Assembly: GCA_963627915.1 (NCBI GenBank)
Contig: CAVGCY010000003.1
Coordinates: 1-64,000 of the forward strand
Reading direction: 5' to 3'
DNA: 64,000 bases
DNA from: CALACW01 sp963627915
GTDB taxonomy: Bacteria > Bacillota > Clostridia > Oscillospirales > Acutalibacteraceae
Part shown: positions 25,585 through 34,646 of the stretch, piece after piece
How the letters are laid out: each line of letters opens with the position of its first letter
Position numbering within the stretch: position 1 is the stretch's first letter
Notes under the pieces: generated by a model
Database searches by the model: none
The model's input: the letters and a program-made list of their open reading frames with translations, nothing else
Told to the model about the DNA's origin: nothing
Translations under genes and position numbers: made by a program

Positions 25585-26652
25585 TTAATCAAACTCTTCA
25601 GCAGTCGTGATACTCTGAACCTTAGTGCAGTAAGGAGCGAGATCGGCCGCTATTTTACTGTAGTCATATCCGAGAGCTTCGCATGTCTCGGTATTTACGG
25701 TAGCGGTTCCGTTATCGAATGTAAGAACGGAAATATCTCCCGCGTTTTTACCATCTATAAGAATCTGTCCTATGATATCGGCAGTTTTAACGCCGAGATT
25801 TGCATAATCAACACCGTAGCCGAGGAATGCGCCGTTAAGAGCGAACGAATCGGCTCCCGTGAAATGAGGAATTTTAGCCTCTGCGAGCTTTTCATAAATA
25901 GTAAGCTCAGACTTCATGATAGTGTTGTCGGTAGGAGTGAACACGGCGTCCATTTTGTCGGCGATAATCGAATCGACTGCAAGGGAAACCTCGTCAACAG
26001 ACGTACCGGTATACTCTTTATAATTTATGTTGTTAGCCGAAAGATATTTTTTAGCCGCTTCGATTGCGCTTGTAGCGGAATCCTGACCGACGTCATAAAG
26101 AAGGGCTACATTCTTTGTTTCGGGTTTAACAACGCTTATAAGCTTCATTACGGATTCGGTATCGAGATAATCTGACGTACCGGTTATATTTTTACCGGGC
26201 TTTTCGAGCGAATCAACAAGGTTAACGCTGACAGGGTCGGAAACCGCGGCAAAAACAACGGGAATATCCGTTCCTTCCGTCGCCGATTGCATTGCCATAG
26301 CGACTGGTGTTGCAACGGCTACCATAAGATCAACGTTGTCCGCCATAAAGTTTGCTATAATCTGCGACATAACATTTGAATCAGCATTGCAGTTGTCATA
26401 AGAGATATCAAATGTAACGTTATTCTGTTCGCCTATTGTTTCAAGCTGCGACTTTATATTATCGACAATCTGATTGAGAGACGCGTCGTCAACATAATTG
26501 CAAATGCCTACCTTTAAAGTCTTTGATGAAACTGTATCGGATTTACCCGAGCTCGGTTCGTCCGCTTCCGTTTTTGCACACGACGCAAACATACAGAGCA
26601 TGACAGCTGCGGCAAGCGCAGCAGCGATAATTTTCTTCATTGTGTTTTTCAT
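25585..26652 (-). CDS. trpX: ABC substrate-binding lipoprotein, probable tryptophan importer
   Basis: Protein of 355 aa with a lipoprotein signal peptide (MKKIIAAALAAAVMLCMFASC, lipobox FASC) and an ABC substrate-binding fold of the COG2984 type (KVGICNYVDDASLNQIVDNI; VAVATPVAMAMQSATEGTDIPVVFAAVSDPV). It captures the ligand outside the membrane. A T-box leader with apparent UGG specifier lies directly upstream, so tryptophan is the likely ligand. Without it the substrate could not have been assigned. Confidence 0.87.
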   Translation of the reverse strand: MKNTMKKIIAAALAAAVMLCMFASCAKTEADEPSSGKSDTVSSKTLKVGICNYVDDASLNQIVDNIKSQLETIGEQNNVTFDISYDNCNADSNVMSQIIANFMADNVDLMVAVATPVAMAMQSATEGTDIPVVFAAVSDPVSVNLVDSLEKPGKNITGTSDYLDTESVMKLISVVKPETKNVALLYDVGQDSATSAIEAAKKYLSANNINYKEYTGTSVDEVSLAVDSIIADKMDAVFTPTDNTIMKSELTIYEKLAEAKIPHFTGADSFALNGAFLGYGVDYANLGVKTADIIGQILIDGKNAGDISVLTFDNGTATVNTETCEALGYDYSKIAADLAPYCTKVQSITTAEEFD

Positions 26653-26696
26653 TTTCTTTTCCGCCTTTCATTTTATCAGCAAATTTTTTGATCGGA

Positions 26697-26986
26697 GGGG
26701 AAACAAAAAAACCTGTCCCCGCAATCATTACATTGCCGGGACAGGAACAAATATCATCCTGCGGTGCCACCCTGCTTGATATTTCCTTACGAAAATATCC
26801 ACTCATACGTACAAACATACGCTGACTTTGTTCACGAAGCGTCGTCTCCGTCGCACATACTCGGCTTACGCCTTTCCGCTTGCCCTTGGAAGTCCATTCG
26901 GTCAAATCCTGTCCTGCCGTATTCCCATCATCAACAGCTCTCTTAAAGGACGGGGGTAAGACTTACTTACTCTCCCTCATCAGTTT
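26697..26986 (-). promoter_or_regulatory. T-box riboswitch, apparent tryptophan specifier
   Basis: The minus-strand leader holds the T-box core AGGGTGGCACCGC (26761-26773), which pairs with uncharged tRNA. Stem I has the GAGAGTA motif at its 5' side, and its base GGGAG pairs CTTCC. Just before CTTCC the specifier loop reads GAA-TGG-A, a Trp codon followed by the usual purine. When tRNA-Trp is uncharged, readthrough allows expression of the transporter operon. The stem base was paired by eye; the specifier is a strong but unverified reading. Confidence 0.9.
26701..26745 (-). terminator. T-box regulated terminator
   Basis: A 14-position stem (CCTGTCCCGGCAAT/ATTGCGGGGACAGG, one mismatch) followed by seven T. 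It competes with the antiterminator formed around AGGGTGGCACCGC and ends 49 bp before the trpX start. Confidence 0.9.
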
Positions 26987-26992
26987 AACAGA

Positions 26993-27021
26993 ATATTATC
27001 ACACATTTTTTTAGTTGTCAA
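26993..27021 (-). promoter_or_regulatory. Promoter of the T-box/ABC transporter operon
   Basis: Minus-strand TTGACA, 17-bp spacer, TAATAT: a consensus -35 and good -10, so transcription is constitutive and control lies in the leader. Confidence 0.82.
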
Positions 27022-27050
27022 TAGCAAATTTAAAAATTTTTAATTTTTTA

Positions 27051-29120
27051 TTAGGAAAGAGCATCCCCGTCAATTCGGTTTAACAAATCGAAGGAAACGC
27101 TTACTGTAAACATATCTCCGTCAATAAAAATATTTATTTCGCCGTTTTGAATAGAAGTCAGACTTTTTACGATAGACAAGCCGAGTCCGCTTCCCTCTGT
27201 ATTACGGGACGAATCGCCTCTTACAAAACGTTCCATAAGCTCCTCCGAGGTAATATTCAGTTTTGCCCTTGAAATATTTTTAAATATTGTTACTACCCTG
27301 TTATTCTTTGTTTCGACAGAGAGATATACCCTCGTGCCCGGAAAAGTATATTTGCAGATATTACTCAGAAGATTATCGTAAACGCGCCAAAGAAGACGGC
27401 TGTCCGCCATTATGTAATGAGAATTTTCATCAGCGGAAACAACCAGTTCAAGATTGGAATTTTGTATGCGTTCGGAGTACTCCGCCGCCGCCTGGGATAA
27501 CAGAATACCCGCGTCGCAGGGCGCAAAATTAACCTGAATATTGCCCGTTGACGCTTTTGACGCCTCGATTAAGTCTTCAATCAGCTTTTTCAATCTTGAG
27601 GATTGTCTGTCAAGAACGTTTATATACTCGCAAACGGTTTCATTATCGACGTTTTCTTTTTTTATTAAATCGACATAATTTATAATCGATGTAAGCGGAG
27701 TTTTCAAATCATGCGAAACATTTGTAATAAGCTCCGTTTTAAAGCGTTCGCTTTTCATTCTTTCATCAACGGCTTTTTGCATACCGGTATTTATACCGTT
27801 GACAGCTTCGGCCATACGCTTAAAATCACCGAACATGTACTTTGTGTCAATTTTAAAGAAAAAATCTCCGCTTACGATTTTTTTTACGCCCAGTTCGATA
27901 TTTCTGTATTGAACGGCAATTGAAATAACAATAGGAATAAAAATAATCAATTCGGTAAACGCCATAATATATACGGTTTTTGCGCTGAATCCGGTAATAA
28001 TACATATTATCAAATCAAATATCAATATTGCAAGAATGAAAAGAACCGTCTTTTTTACAAATTTAAGATTGGTTATTTTATAAACCGTATTATCGATAAC
28101 CGATTTCAGCTTTCTTCCGATAAATTTGAAAAAACGAACAGTAATCATCGAAGAGAAAAACGAGCGCGTTTTAATCTTCGCCGCAAAGCTGTTAATACAT
28201 AAAATAAGCAACAGTTCGTCAAAGATTATAACCGTTACCGTCAGTGCAAAAATCGGTTCTATTTTCGATGCGTGAGATGTAACGCCCCAGATAAAAATTA
28301 TATATTCGGAGCAACCAAGAATAAGAAGAATAAGCGCCAACAAATCCGCAGGAAATTTCTCGTTTCCGGAAAGCTTCAAAGCGTCCTCGCCGGAGTGAAC
28401 CGCCGAACAGGAGCAAATCATTGCAATAAACAGTATAGAAACGAAAAATGAAAGCACGGTAAGTGCAATGATCAAATTCGCATACGGGTAAAATGCCTCA
28501 ATTAATTCGGCTGTGTAATAATATCTGTCGCCTTTTTTTAATTCCGAGTTAAGAAACGCATTGATTTGAATATCATGAACAGACTCGGAATAATATGCAA
28601 TACCGTCCTCTATATTGTATACCTCATACTCAGAATATCCGTTAGATTCATATCCGTACGGCGGAACGTCGGGCGAAATTGTTCCGTTCAAATTTTTATA
28701 TGCCCAATCCAGATCCTCAGTTATCAATTCTCCGTCGGAGGACACAACAGAGGTATAAACATCGCTTATGGAATAGGAATGATTCGTCCATATCGAATCA
28801 TCCGTAATATTTGTGCCGATAATATAGCCGTCCTGCGTTTTAAGTTCGTAGAAAAAATTAACTTCCACATCTCTGTAGTAGGAGTCGTTTACGTACAGAT
28901 TAAAATTTATTCCGTTCCAATAAAGAGAAGCATACATGTCCTGATACATATATTGAGTCAGCGCGTTTTCAATCGCCTCCTCCTGCGTATACTGCCATAC
29001 GCCGATTTCCGTAAACCATATTGAACCGATAAGCCCCGCAACGGTTACGCTCAGTGAAACCAATGACAGAACGATACACAGCGTTTTAAAAGCAAAATTA
29101 CCGCGAAAACGGTTTTTCAT
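27051..29120 (-). CDS. Sensor histidine kinase
   Basis: Protein of 689 aa. One N-terminal transmembrane helix, an extracellular domain rich in Tyr (about residues 36-210), several more helices (about 213-410), then HisKA with NVSHDLKTPLTSIINYVD (H-box, phosphorylated His about 468) and HATPase with DNLLSNICKY (N-box) and GSGLGLSIVKSL. It overlaps the response-regulator stop by one base (TAATG). The signal is unknown; no adjacent target such as an ABC efflux pump is seen. Confidence 0.92.
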   Translation of the reverse strand: MKNRFRGNFAFKTLCIVLSLVSLSVTVAGLIGSIWFTEIGVWQYTQEEAIENALTQYMYQDMYASLYWNGINFNLYVNDSYYRDVEVNFFYELKTQDGYIIGTNITDDSIWTNHSYSISDVYTSVVSSDGELITEDLDWAYKNLNGTISPDVPPYGYESNGYSEYEVYNIEDGIAYYSESVHDIQINAFLNSELKKGDRYYYTAELIEAFYPYANLIIALTVLSFFVSILFIAMICSCSAVHSGEDALKLSGNEKFPADLLALILLILGCSEYIIFIWGVTSHASKIEPIFALTVTVIIFDELLLILCINSFAAKIKTRSFFSSMITVRFFKFIGRKLKSVIDNTVYKITNLKFVKKTVLFILAILIFDLIICIITGFSAKTVYIMAFTELIIFIPIVISIAVQYRNIELGVKKIVSGDFFFKIDTKYMFGDFKRMAEAVNGINTGMQKAVDERMKSERFKTELITNVSHDLKTPLTSIINYVDLIKKENVDNETVCEYINVLDRQSSRLKKLIEDLIEASKASTGNIQVNFAPCDAGILLSQAAAEYSERIQNSNLELVVSADENSHYIMADSRLLWRVYDNLLSNICKYTFPGTRVYLSVETKNNRVVTIFKNISRAKLNITSEELMERFVRGDSSRNTEGSGLGLSIVKSLTSIQNGEINIFIDGDMFTVSVSFDLLNRIDGDALS

Positions 29121-29824
29121 TACTTGTCACCCTCAAATTTATAGCCCTGTCCCCATAGTACTTTTATATATCTCGGCTCAGCCGGGTTGATTTCTATTTT
29201 TTCTCTCAGATGTCTTATATGAACGGCAACGGTGCTTTCCGTCCCTATAGCCGGAGCATTCCAGACGCTTCTGTATATCTCCGCCGGGGAAATAACCTCG
29301 CCGTGTCGGGTCATCATAAGCTTTAATATATCATACTCGGTCGGCGTAAGAAAAATCTTCTCACCGTCGATAAAAACATCCTTTGCCTTATCGTCGATTG
29401 TAACACCTCCGGATACTATGAGGGACTTATCCTTCATATCCGGCGAACCGGAGCAGCCGAGCTGCGTATAACGTCTCAGCTGAGACTTTACGCGCGCTAT
29501 AAGCTCCACCGGATTAAACGGCTTTGTAATATAGTCGTCCGCTCCGACATTGAGTCCGAGAATCTTATCGGTATCCTCGCTTTTTGCGGTAAGCAAAATT
29601 ACGGGAACGTTTGAAATTTCTCTTATCCTTATCATCGCGGAAATTCCGTCCATTACGGGCATCATTATATCCATAATGACAAGCTGTATATCATTTTGAC
29701 TTACAGCCTCAACCGCCTGGGAACCGTTATAGGCGCAGACGGTGCCGTATCCCTCTGATTCAAGATAAATTTTTAAAGCGGAAACAATATCCTTTTCGTC
29801 GTCGCAAATTAAAATGCTGTACAT
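29120..29824 (-). CDS. OmpR-family response regulator
   Basis: Protein of 234 aa. The receiver domain has acidic pocket DD (residues 8-9), phospho-acceptor Asp in LVIMDIMMPVMDG (about 52) and Lys in KPFNPVEL (about 101). The C-terminal winged helix (LTPTEYDILKLMMTRHGEVISPAEIYRSVW) binds DNA. It is encoded upstream of and coupled to its kinase. Target genes are not evident in the window. Confidence 0.95.
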   Translation of the reverse strand: MYSILICDDEKDIVSALKIYLESEGYGTVCAYNGSQAVEAVSQNDIQLVIMDIMMPVMDGISAMIRIREISNVPVILLTAKSEDTDKILGLNVGADDYITKPFNPVELIARVKSQLRRYTQLGCSGSPDMKDKSLIVSGGVTIDDKAKDVFIDGEKIFLTPTEYDILKLMMTRHGEVISPAEIYRSVWNAPAIGTESTVAVHIRHLREKIEINPAEPRYIKVLWGQGYKFEGDK

Positions 29825-29954
29825 ATGTAACCCAGCCCCCTTAACTGTATGATACCAAAAATAATTTAAAGAAAACAGAATTAATTTCCTTAATTTTTTA
29901 TTAAAAAAATTTACTTATGCTGACGAGATTCGACGCATATCTCCCGTCAGTCTA

Positions 29955-29978
29955 AACGGGCAGTTTGTCTGCCCGTTC
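29955..29978 (-). terminator. Possible terminator after the hydrolase gene
   Basis: Stem ACGGGCAG/CTGCCCGT with loop TTTGT just past the stop codon at 29984. The T run after it is short, so it could equally be an mRNA 3'-end stabilising hairpin. Confidence 0.45.
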
Positions 29979-29983
29979 AAAAA

Positions 29984-30922
29984 TTACATATAAACATTAA
30001 GATGCATAAAGAGCCATTTTCTTATATCTCCGAACACCTTTTCATGGTCATCCTCATTAAGTATTTCATGTCTCATTCCCGGATAAAGAATCATCTCAGT
30101 CTCAACCGAGCGTGATTCAAGCCCGTCGCAGACCTGCAAAACTCCCCTGCCGAACATACCCACCGAATCCTTAGCGCCCGAAATAAGCAGTACGGGGAGC
30201 TCAACGGGAAACGTATCATACCATTGCTTAGATGAAGCCTTAAGAGCAAGCTTCATTACGGTAAGAGAGCTGCCGAGCGTTATATCTCCGCCGCAGAGCG
30301 GATCGGCCGAATATTTCTCTCTGTTCGCGCGGCTCAGGGAAAGCCATGCCCTTATATCCTGATCGCCGTATATTTTGGACGTTACGGTACCGAAAAGCTC
30401 GCCTGCTATATCCGAACGCTTATCTCTGCCTATCTTATCGGCCGCAATCTCGGCGGCAATTTCGAGCGGCGCAAACTTATCGGAGAAATTACCCGTTCCG
30501 CAGATTATAAGACCGCTTAACTCATAACCGAAATTCTGAGCGTAAAGCCTTGCACAGAAAGAACCCATGCTGTGTCCCAAAAGATAATACGGAAGCCCCG
30601 GATTTCTCTTAACCATTATATTATGAAGAATATGCATATCGTCAATCATCCTGACATATGTATCTTCTTCTCCGAAATTGCCAAGTTCGTCAAACGTTGA
30701 AGCAGATTTACCGTGTCCGATATGGTCGTTTCCGCATACAACGAAGCCGTCCGAAGCAAGGAAACGCGCAAATTCATCATATCTGTCAATATGCTCGCTC
30801 AAGCCATGTGCGATTTGAAAAATACCTATATGTTCAGCCTCGTCATCCTCCCATATAAGAGTTCTGATTTTTGTATATCCATTCGAGGACATGAAATATG
30901 CTTCTTTTTTTATTACCGACAT
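29984..30922 (-). CDS. Alpha/beta hydrolase, monoacylglycerol lipase-like
   Basis: Protein of 312 aa of the lysophospholipase/monoglyceride lipase type (Hydrolase_4). HGLSEHIDRYDEFARFLASDGF and GNDHIGHGKS precede the nucleophile elbow GHSMGSF (Ser about residue 117); Asp is in ISGAKDSVGMFG and His in GMRHEILNE. No signal peptide, so cytoplasmic. It starts 23 bp after the GH13 gene, and the two are probably one operon, although the activities have no obvious link. Confidence 0.85.
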   Translation of the reverse strand: MSVIKKEAYFMSSNGYTKIRTLIWEDDEAEHIGIFQIAHGLSEHIDRYDEFARFLASDGFVVCGNDHIGHGKSASTFDELGNFGEEDTYVRMIDDMHILHNIMVKRNPGLPYYLLGHSMGSFCARLYAQNFGYELSGLIICGTGNFSDKFAPLEIAAEIAADKIGRDKRSDIAGELFGTVTSKIYGDQDIRAWLSLSRANREKYSADPLCGGDITLGSSLTVMKLALKASSKQWYDTFPVELPVLLISGAKDSVGMFGRGVLQVCDGLESRSVETEMILYPGMRHEILNEDDHEKVFGDIRKWLFMHLNVYM

Positions 30923-30945
30923 CTTTAATCTCCGCCTTATCTGTC

Positions 30946-32622
30946 TTATTTATATAAATATACCCTTGCCTCATACGGTTTTAAAAGACAACGGTTATCA
31001 ATAATCTTCGGGTTGTGATAATTGCACAGAACGCATTCGCCGTCTTTTAAATCAAATCCGACCGGAGCTTCAAACAAATGCGGCTTATCACAAAAAGAAA
31101 GAATTACAAGCATGCGCTCGTTCTCATACAGTCTTGAATAAACATAAAGCTTGTCGCTGTCTTTATAATATTCCTCATATTTTCCGTAAATGCAAACCTC
31201 GTTCTCTTTTCTGAATTTAAGAAGCTTTCTGTAAAAATTGAGTATTGAATCCGGGTCATTTTCCTGAGAAGCAACATTTATTTCCTTATAATTCGGGTTC
31301 ACATAAAACCATGCCTTATCCGCCGTGGTAAATCCCGCATTTTTCTCGTCCGACCACTGAACCGGTGTACGGGCATTGTCGCGGGAAGAGTAATTTGCGA
31401 GCTTCAAAGCTTTCTTTTCTCCAAGAATTTTCTTTGCAACATTATAATTATTTTTCGTTGAAATATCAGTATACTTATCAATCGAGTCAAACTCGATGTT
31501 TGTCATACCGATTTCCTGTCCCTGATATATGAACGGTGTTCCACACTGACAGATATACATGACCGCAAGCATTTTTGCGCTCTCTTCTCTGTATTCTGCG
31601 CTGCCGTAACGGTTTATTATTCTCGGCTGATCGTGGTTCTCGATATAAAGAGCGTTCCATGCTTTTGCATAAAGGTCATTCTGCCATCTTGTATATACTT
31701 TTTTCAGTTTTTTCAAATTAAACTTTGTTTTAAACCAACTGTATATAAAACAATCCGCCGCCATATGTTCAAAATGAAACATCATACTAAGCTGCTGATT
31801 TTCACCCTCCGTAATATGCTTCAGAGCAGATTTTGTTGTCATCATTGGAGCTTCTCCGACTGTCATACAATCGTATTTTGAAAAAACGTCGTTTTTAAAT
31901 TCATTTAAATATTCATCCAAATGAGGTCCGTGCATATAATTTTCTATACCTGTCGCGACGGGAATCCAATAAGGACTTGACGGCAGCCCCTCACGCTTCG
32001 ATATAAATGTTATAACGTCCTCTCTGAAGCCATCCACACCCATATCCAGCCAGAATTTCATTATTTCCTTGACCTCTTTGCGGACATTCGGATTATCCAT
32101 ATTGAGATCGGGCTGTTCAACGGCAAAGAGATGAAGATAATATTCATCAAGCTTTTCGTTGTATTCCCATGCGGGACCCGCAAATGTCGACATCCAATTG
32201 TTCGGAGGAAACGGACCTTTCCCCTTACGCCAAAAATAATAATCATGATAGGGATTATCTTTTCCTTTCAGACTTTCCCTGAACCATTCGTGTTGATCCG
32301 ACGTATGATTTATTACCAAATCCATTATAACTCTGAGTCCGCGTTCGTGCGCTCCGTCAAGAACCTCCTTAAAATCCTCCATGGTGCCGTATTCAGGCTG
32401 AATGGAGCGATAGTCCGCTATGTCGTATCCATAATCTTTCTGCGGAGATTTATATAAAGGAGAAAACCATATTGCGTCGACACCGAGTTTTTTTATATAA
32501 TCGAGCTTTGAATAAACGCCTTTGAGATCGCCTATGCCGTCTCCGTTCGAGTCGCAGAAACTTCTCGGCCACACTTGATAAACGGACATTTCCTTATACC
32601 AGCATTTTTTTATATTATCCAT
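30946..32622 (-). CDS. GH13 oligo-1,6-glucosidase
   Basis: Protein of 558 aa of GH13 subfamily 31 type. The N-terminus has YQVWPRSFCDSNGDGIGDLKGV. Catalytic regions: DLVINHTSD (region I), GFREDVI (nucleophile Asp, region II), VGEAP (acid/base Glu, region III), ENHDQPR (region IV Asp). Val directly after the nucleophile (EDVI) is the residue linked to alpha-1,6 over alpha-1,4 preference in this family. It is intracellular and would hydrolyse isomalto-oligosaccharides to glucose. Own promoter at 32658-32686. Confidence 0.93.
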   Translation of the reverse strand: MDNIKKCWYKEMSVYQVWPRSFCDSNGDGIGDLKGVYSKLDYIKKLGVDAIWFSPLYKSPQKDYGYDIADYRSIQPEYGTMEDFKEVLDGAHERGLRVIMDLVINHTSDQHEWFRESLKGKDNPYHDYYFWRKGKGPFPPNNWMSTFAGPAWEYNEKLDEYYLHLFAVEQPDLNMDNPNVRKEVKEIMKFWLDMGVDGFREDVITFISKREGLPSSPYWIPVATGIENYMHGPHLDEYLNEFKNDVFSKYDCMTVGEAPMMTTKSALKHITEGENQQLSMMFHFEHMAADCFIYSWFKTKFNLKKLKKVYTRWQNDLYAKAWNALYIENHDQPRIINRYGSAEYREESAKMLAVMYICQCGTPFIYQGQEIGMTNIEFDSIDKYTDISTKNNYNVAKKILGEKKALKLANYSSRDNARTPVQWSDEKNAGFTTADKAWFYVNPNYKEINVASQENDPDSILNFYRKLLKFRKENEVCIYGKYEEYYKDSDKLYVYSRLYENERMLVILSFCDKPHLFEAPVGFDLKDGECVLCNYHNPKIIDNRCLLKPYEARVYLYK

Positions 32623-32657
32623 TCCGAGTTCTCGCCTTTCATATATTGTTACAATTT

Positions 32658-32686
32658 ATTTTAGCATTTAAAATATTTAAAGTAAA
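32658..32686 (-). promoter_or_regulatory. Promoter of the GH13/hydrolase operon
   Basis: Minus-strand TTTACT, 17-bp spacer, TAAAAT, about 30 bp from the start codon region. No CcpA-type operator was recognised. Confidence 0.6.
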
Positions 32687-32726
32687 GCATAAGTTTTTTT
32701 ATTAAGACAGCAATAAAAATTAATTG

Positions 32727-32755
32727 TTGCTTTTTTACAAAAAAAGTAATATAAT
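32727..32755 (+). promoter_or_regulatory. Promoter of the PHP-domain gene
   Basis: TTGCTT, 17-bp spacer, TATAAT. The leader of about 85 nt contains a small GCATGC/GCATGC hairpin near 32801-32820. This promoter is divergent from the GH13 one. Confidence 0.68.
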
Positions 32756-32846
32756 TTTGTGTAGAAAAAAATATCGGACAATGTTTAAAGCAATTTCGCG
32801 TGCATGCCTTTTAAGCATGCTAAAGCAAAAAAAGGATGAAATAATA

Positions 32847-33575
32847 ATGACAAAAAAGAAGGACGAAATAAAACAGATATTAACCCGGACGTATCCGTAC
32901 AAAACGGAGATTCATGCTCATTCCTCCCCCGCAAGCACCTGCGGACAGGTTCTGATACCCGATCTTGTAAAAGTCTACGCCGAAAAAGGATATAGCGCCG
33001 TTGCTCTTACAAATCACTTATCCTCTTCATATGTTAACAGACACGGCGGCAAAGAAAAATATCTTGACTTTATTGAAAATGAAATAAATACAGCCCGCCG
33101 GGAGGGAAAAAAATACAATATTAATATACTGTGGGGGGCTGAGCTTCGTTTTATCAATGAAAGCGACAGCGATTACCTTCTTTACGGAATTAACAGGGAA
33201 ATATTATCTAATGTAATAGATTCTCTTGATTATGATATAGAAACATTTGCAAAAAATTATAAAGACCCGCGCTCATTTTTAATTCAGGCTCATCCGTTCA
33301 GAGACGATCAGATAAGAGCCGACGCGTCCCTTCTTGACGGAGTTGAAGTGTTTAATATTCATCCAAATCATAATTCACGTATTATTCTGGCGGAAAAACA
33401 CGCAAGAGAAAACAATAAAATGATCACATGCGGAACGGATTTTCACGAATATAAGCACGCGGGATTTTCCGCGATAAGATTTAAAAGCATACCTGAGGAC
33501 TCGTTCGAGCTTGTAAAATTACTAAAAGAAAACGATTTCATATTTCAAATCGGAGACTGCACTGTCATACCGTAA
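32847..33575 (+). CDS. PHP-domain phosphoesterase
   Basis: About 242 aa with the metal ligands of the PHP superfamily: EIHAHSSPASTCG, LTNHLSSSYVNRHGG, WGAELRF, QAHPFR, GVEVFNIHPNHN and CGTDFHEY. Relatives hydrolyse histidinol phosphate, nucleotides or other phosphoesters; the substrate is unknown. ATG 32847 was chosen because AAAGGATG precedes it and because the frame upstream of it overlaps the promoter region. Single gene between a glucosidase and spoIIID. Confidence 0.85.
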   Translation: MTKKKDEIKQILTRTYPYKTEIHAHSSPASTCGQVLIPDLVKVYAEKGYSAVALTNHLSSSYVNRHGGKEKYLDFIENEINTARREGKKYNINILWGAELRFINESDSDYLLYGINREILSNVIDSLDYDIETFAKNYKDPRSFLIQAHPFRDDQIRADASLLDGVEVFNIHPNHNSRIILAEKHARENNKMITCGTDFHEYKHAGFSAIRFKSIPEDSFELVKLLKENDFIFQIGDCTVIP

Positions 33576-33587
33576 CATATAAATTTT

Positions 33588-33616
33588 TCATATAAGCAAC
33601 AAATCGTTCATAGTAA
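33588..33616 (+). promoter_or_regulatory. Possible sigma-E promoter of spoIIID
   Basis: TCATATA, 14-bp gap, CATAGTAA. This resembles the sporulation sigma-E pattern (-35 with ATAT, -10 CATAnnnT). spoIIID is a known sigma-E gene in Bacillus. Similarity is partial. Confidence 0.4.
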
Positions 33617-33665
33617 TATCTTGAAGGGAAAAGGTTTTATTCTATTCCCGTAAGGAGGTTTTTGC

Positions 33666-33917
33666 TTGAATGAAATTGTTGAGGAAAGAGCCGTTGAATT
33701 AGGCGAATACATAGCGACTCACAAGTCTACCGTCAGAGCCGCGGCAAAAAAATTCGGAATAAGCAAATCCACCGTTCATACGGATGTTGCACAAAGGCTG
33801 AAAAAACTAAATCCCTCCCTGTACGCTCAGGTAAGGGAGGTTCTCGAGGTAAACAAAGCACAGCGTCACATCAGAGGCGGTCTTGCAACAAAGGAAAAAT
33901 ACAAAAAAATGAAATAA
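33666..33917 (+). CDS. spoIIID: Sporulation regulator SpoIIID
   Basis: Protein of 83 aa starting at a TTG with GGAGG 7 bp upstream. It matches SpoIIID throughout: ERAVELGEYIATHKSTVRAAAKKFGISKSTVHTDV is the helix-turn-helix and KAQRHIRGGLATKEKYK the basic C-terminus. SpoIIID activates and represses mother-cell genes during engulfment, downstream of sigma-E. Together with the spoIIIA operon it shows the organism sporulates or descends from a sporulator. Confidence 0.97.
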   Translation: MNEIVEERAVELGEYIATHKSTVRAAAKKFGISKSTVHTDVAQRLKKLNPSLYAQVREVLEVNKAQRHIRGGLATKEKYKKMK

Positions 33918-33922
33918 AAACA

Positions 33923-33966
33923 GATGCGGACTAAGCCGGCTGACTGCGGTTCGCATCGTTTTTTTC
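33923..33966 (+). terminator. Terminator after spoIIID
   Basis: GATGCG/CGCATC stem with internal pairing around CCGGCTGAC, followed by GTTTTTTTCC. Confidence 0.78.
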
Positions 33967-34073
33967 CTCATCACGGATTTGTGGGAAATAAATAAAAATA
34001 AGTATTGAAAAAGAGCGTAGAAAGTTCCAAAATTGTAGTAGCCATACAAACAATTCGCAAAGGAGACATTTCT

Positions 34074-34205
34074 ATGCTCTTATTAGATGATATCAAAGCG
34101 GAATCTGAATGTCAAGGATATAAAGCAACACATTTTAGCGTTATAAATTGCAATATGAACATAATGCTTGATTTTGCTTTAAATTTGTGCTATTATGAAA
34201 AATAA
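34074..34205 (+). CDS. Possible 43-aa small protein
   Basis: ATG at 34074 has AAAGGAG 8 bp upstream and encodes 43 aa (MLLLDDIKAESECQGYKATH...), ending at 34205. No homologue recognised. Its 3' part overlaps the promoter at 34168-34196 of the next gene, so it may be a leader peptide or chance. The good ribosome site is the only positive evidence. Confidence 0.3.
   Translation: MLLLDDIKAESECQGYKATHFSVINCNMNIMLDFALNLCYYEK
34168..34196 (+). promoter_or_regulatory. Promoter of the MntR-like gene
   Basis: TTGATT, 17-bp spacer, TATTAT. It places transcription start near 34203, which excludes the longer start codon at 34195 for the following gene. Confidence 0.62.
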
Positions 34206-34230
34206 TCGGTATAATAGGACGGTGAGTTGC

Positions 34231-34596
34231 GTGAAATTGAAAGAATCAGGTCAAATGTATCTTGAAACCATATATGTTCTCTCTATGAAAAGCAGCGCGG
34301 TTCGCTCTCTTGACGTCGCAATGCATATGGGGTTCTCCAAGCCGAGCGTAAGCCGTGCCGTCGGTATTCTCAAAAGAAACGGGTATCTTCTTATGGATAA
34401 AGACGGATATCTCACCTTAACGCCCGAGGGCAGGGAAATCGGCGAAAAAATATACGACCGCCACACTACCCTGACGTCATTTTTAATAAAACTCGGCGTA
34501 AGCGAAAAGACAGCCGCCGAGGACGCATGCAAAATGGAGCATGATATATCGGACGCTTCGTTCGACGCGATAAAAGCTCATATCAAGAAGAAATAA
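34231..34596 (+). CDS. DtxR/MntR-family metal-dependent regulator
   Basis: About 121 aa: N-terminal winged helix (MYLETIYVLSMKSSAVRSLDVAMHMGFSKPSVSRAVGILKRNGYL) and dimerisation/metal domain with His in DRHTTLTSFL and the CKMEHDIS motif, which supplies metal ligands in MntR/DtxR proteins. It lacks the C-terminal SH3-like domain of DtxR, so it is of the short MntR type that senses Mn(II) or Fe(II). Start taken as GTG 34231. No metal transporter is adjacent. Confidence 0.85.
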   Translation: MKLKESGQMYLETIYVLSMKSSAVRSLDVAMHMGFSKPSVSRAVGILKRNGYLLMDKDGYLTLTPEGREIGEKIYDRHTTLTSFLIKLGVSEKTAAEDACKMEHDISDASFDAIKAHIKKK

Positions 34597-34608
34597 AAAA
34601 TTCAAAAA

Positions 34609-34646
34609 CCCGAGATTCGCACAATGTGAATCCCGGATTTTTTTTA
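34609..34646 (+). terminator. Terminator after the MntR-like gene
   Basis: Stem CCGAGATTCGCA/TGTGAATCCCGG followed by eight T. Confidence 0.82.

Noticed and set aside
26543..26905. Minus-strand open frame of 120 aa over the T-box
   Set aside because: It covers the T-box core and terminator; the conserved RNA elements explain the sequence, and the protein is not coherent.
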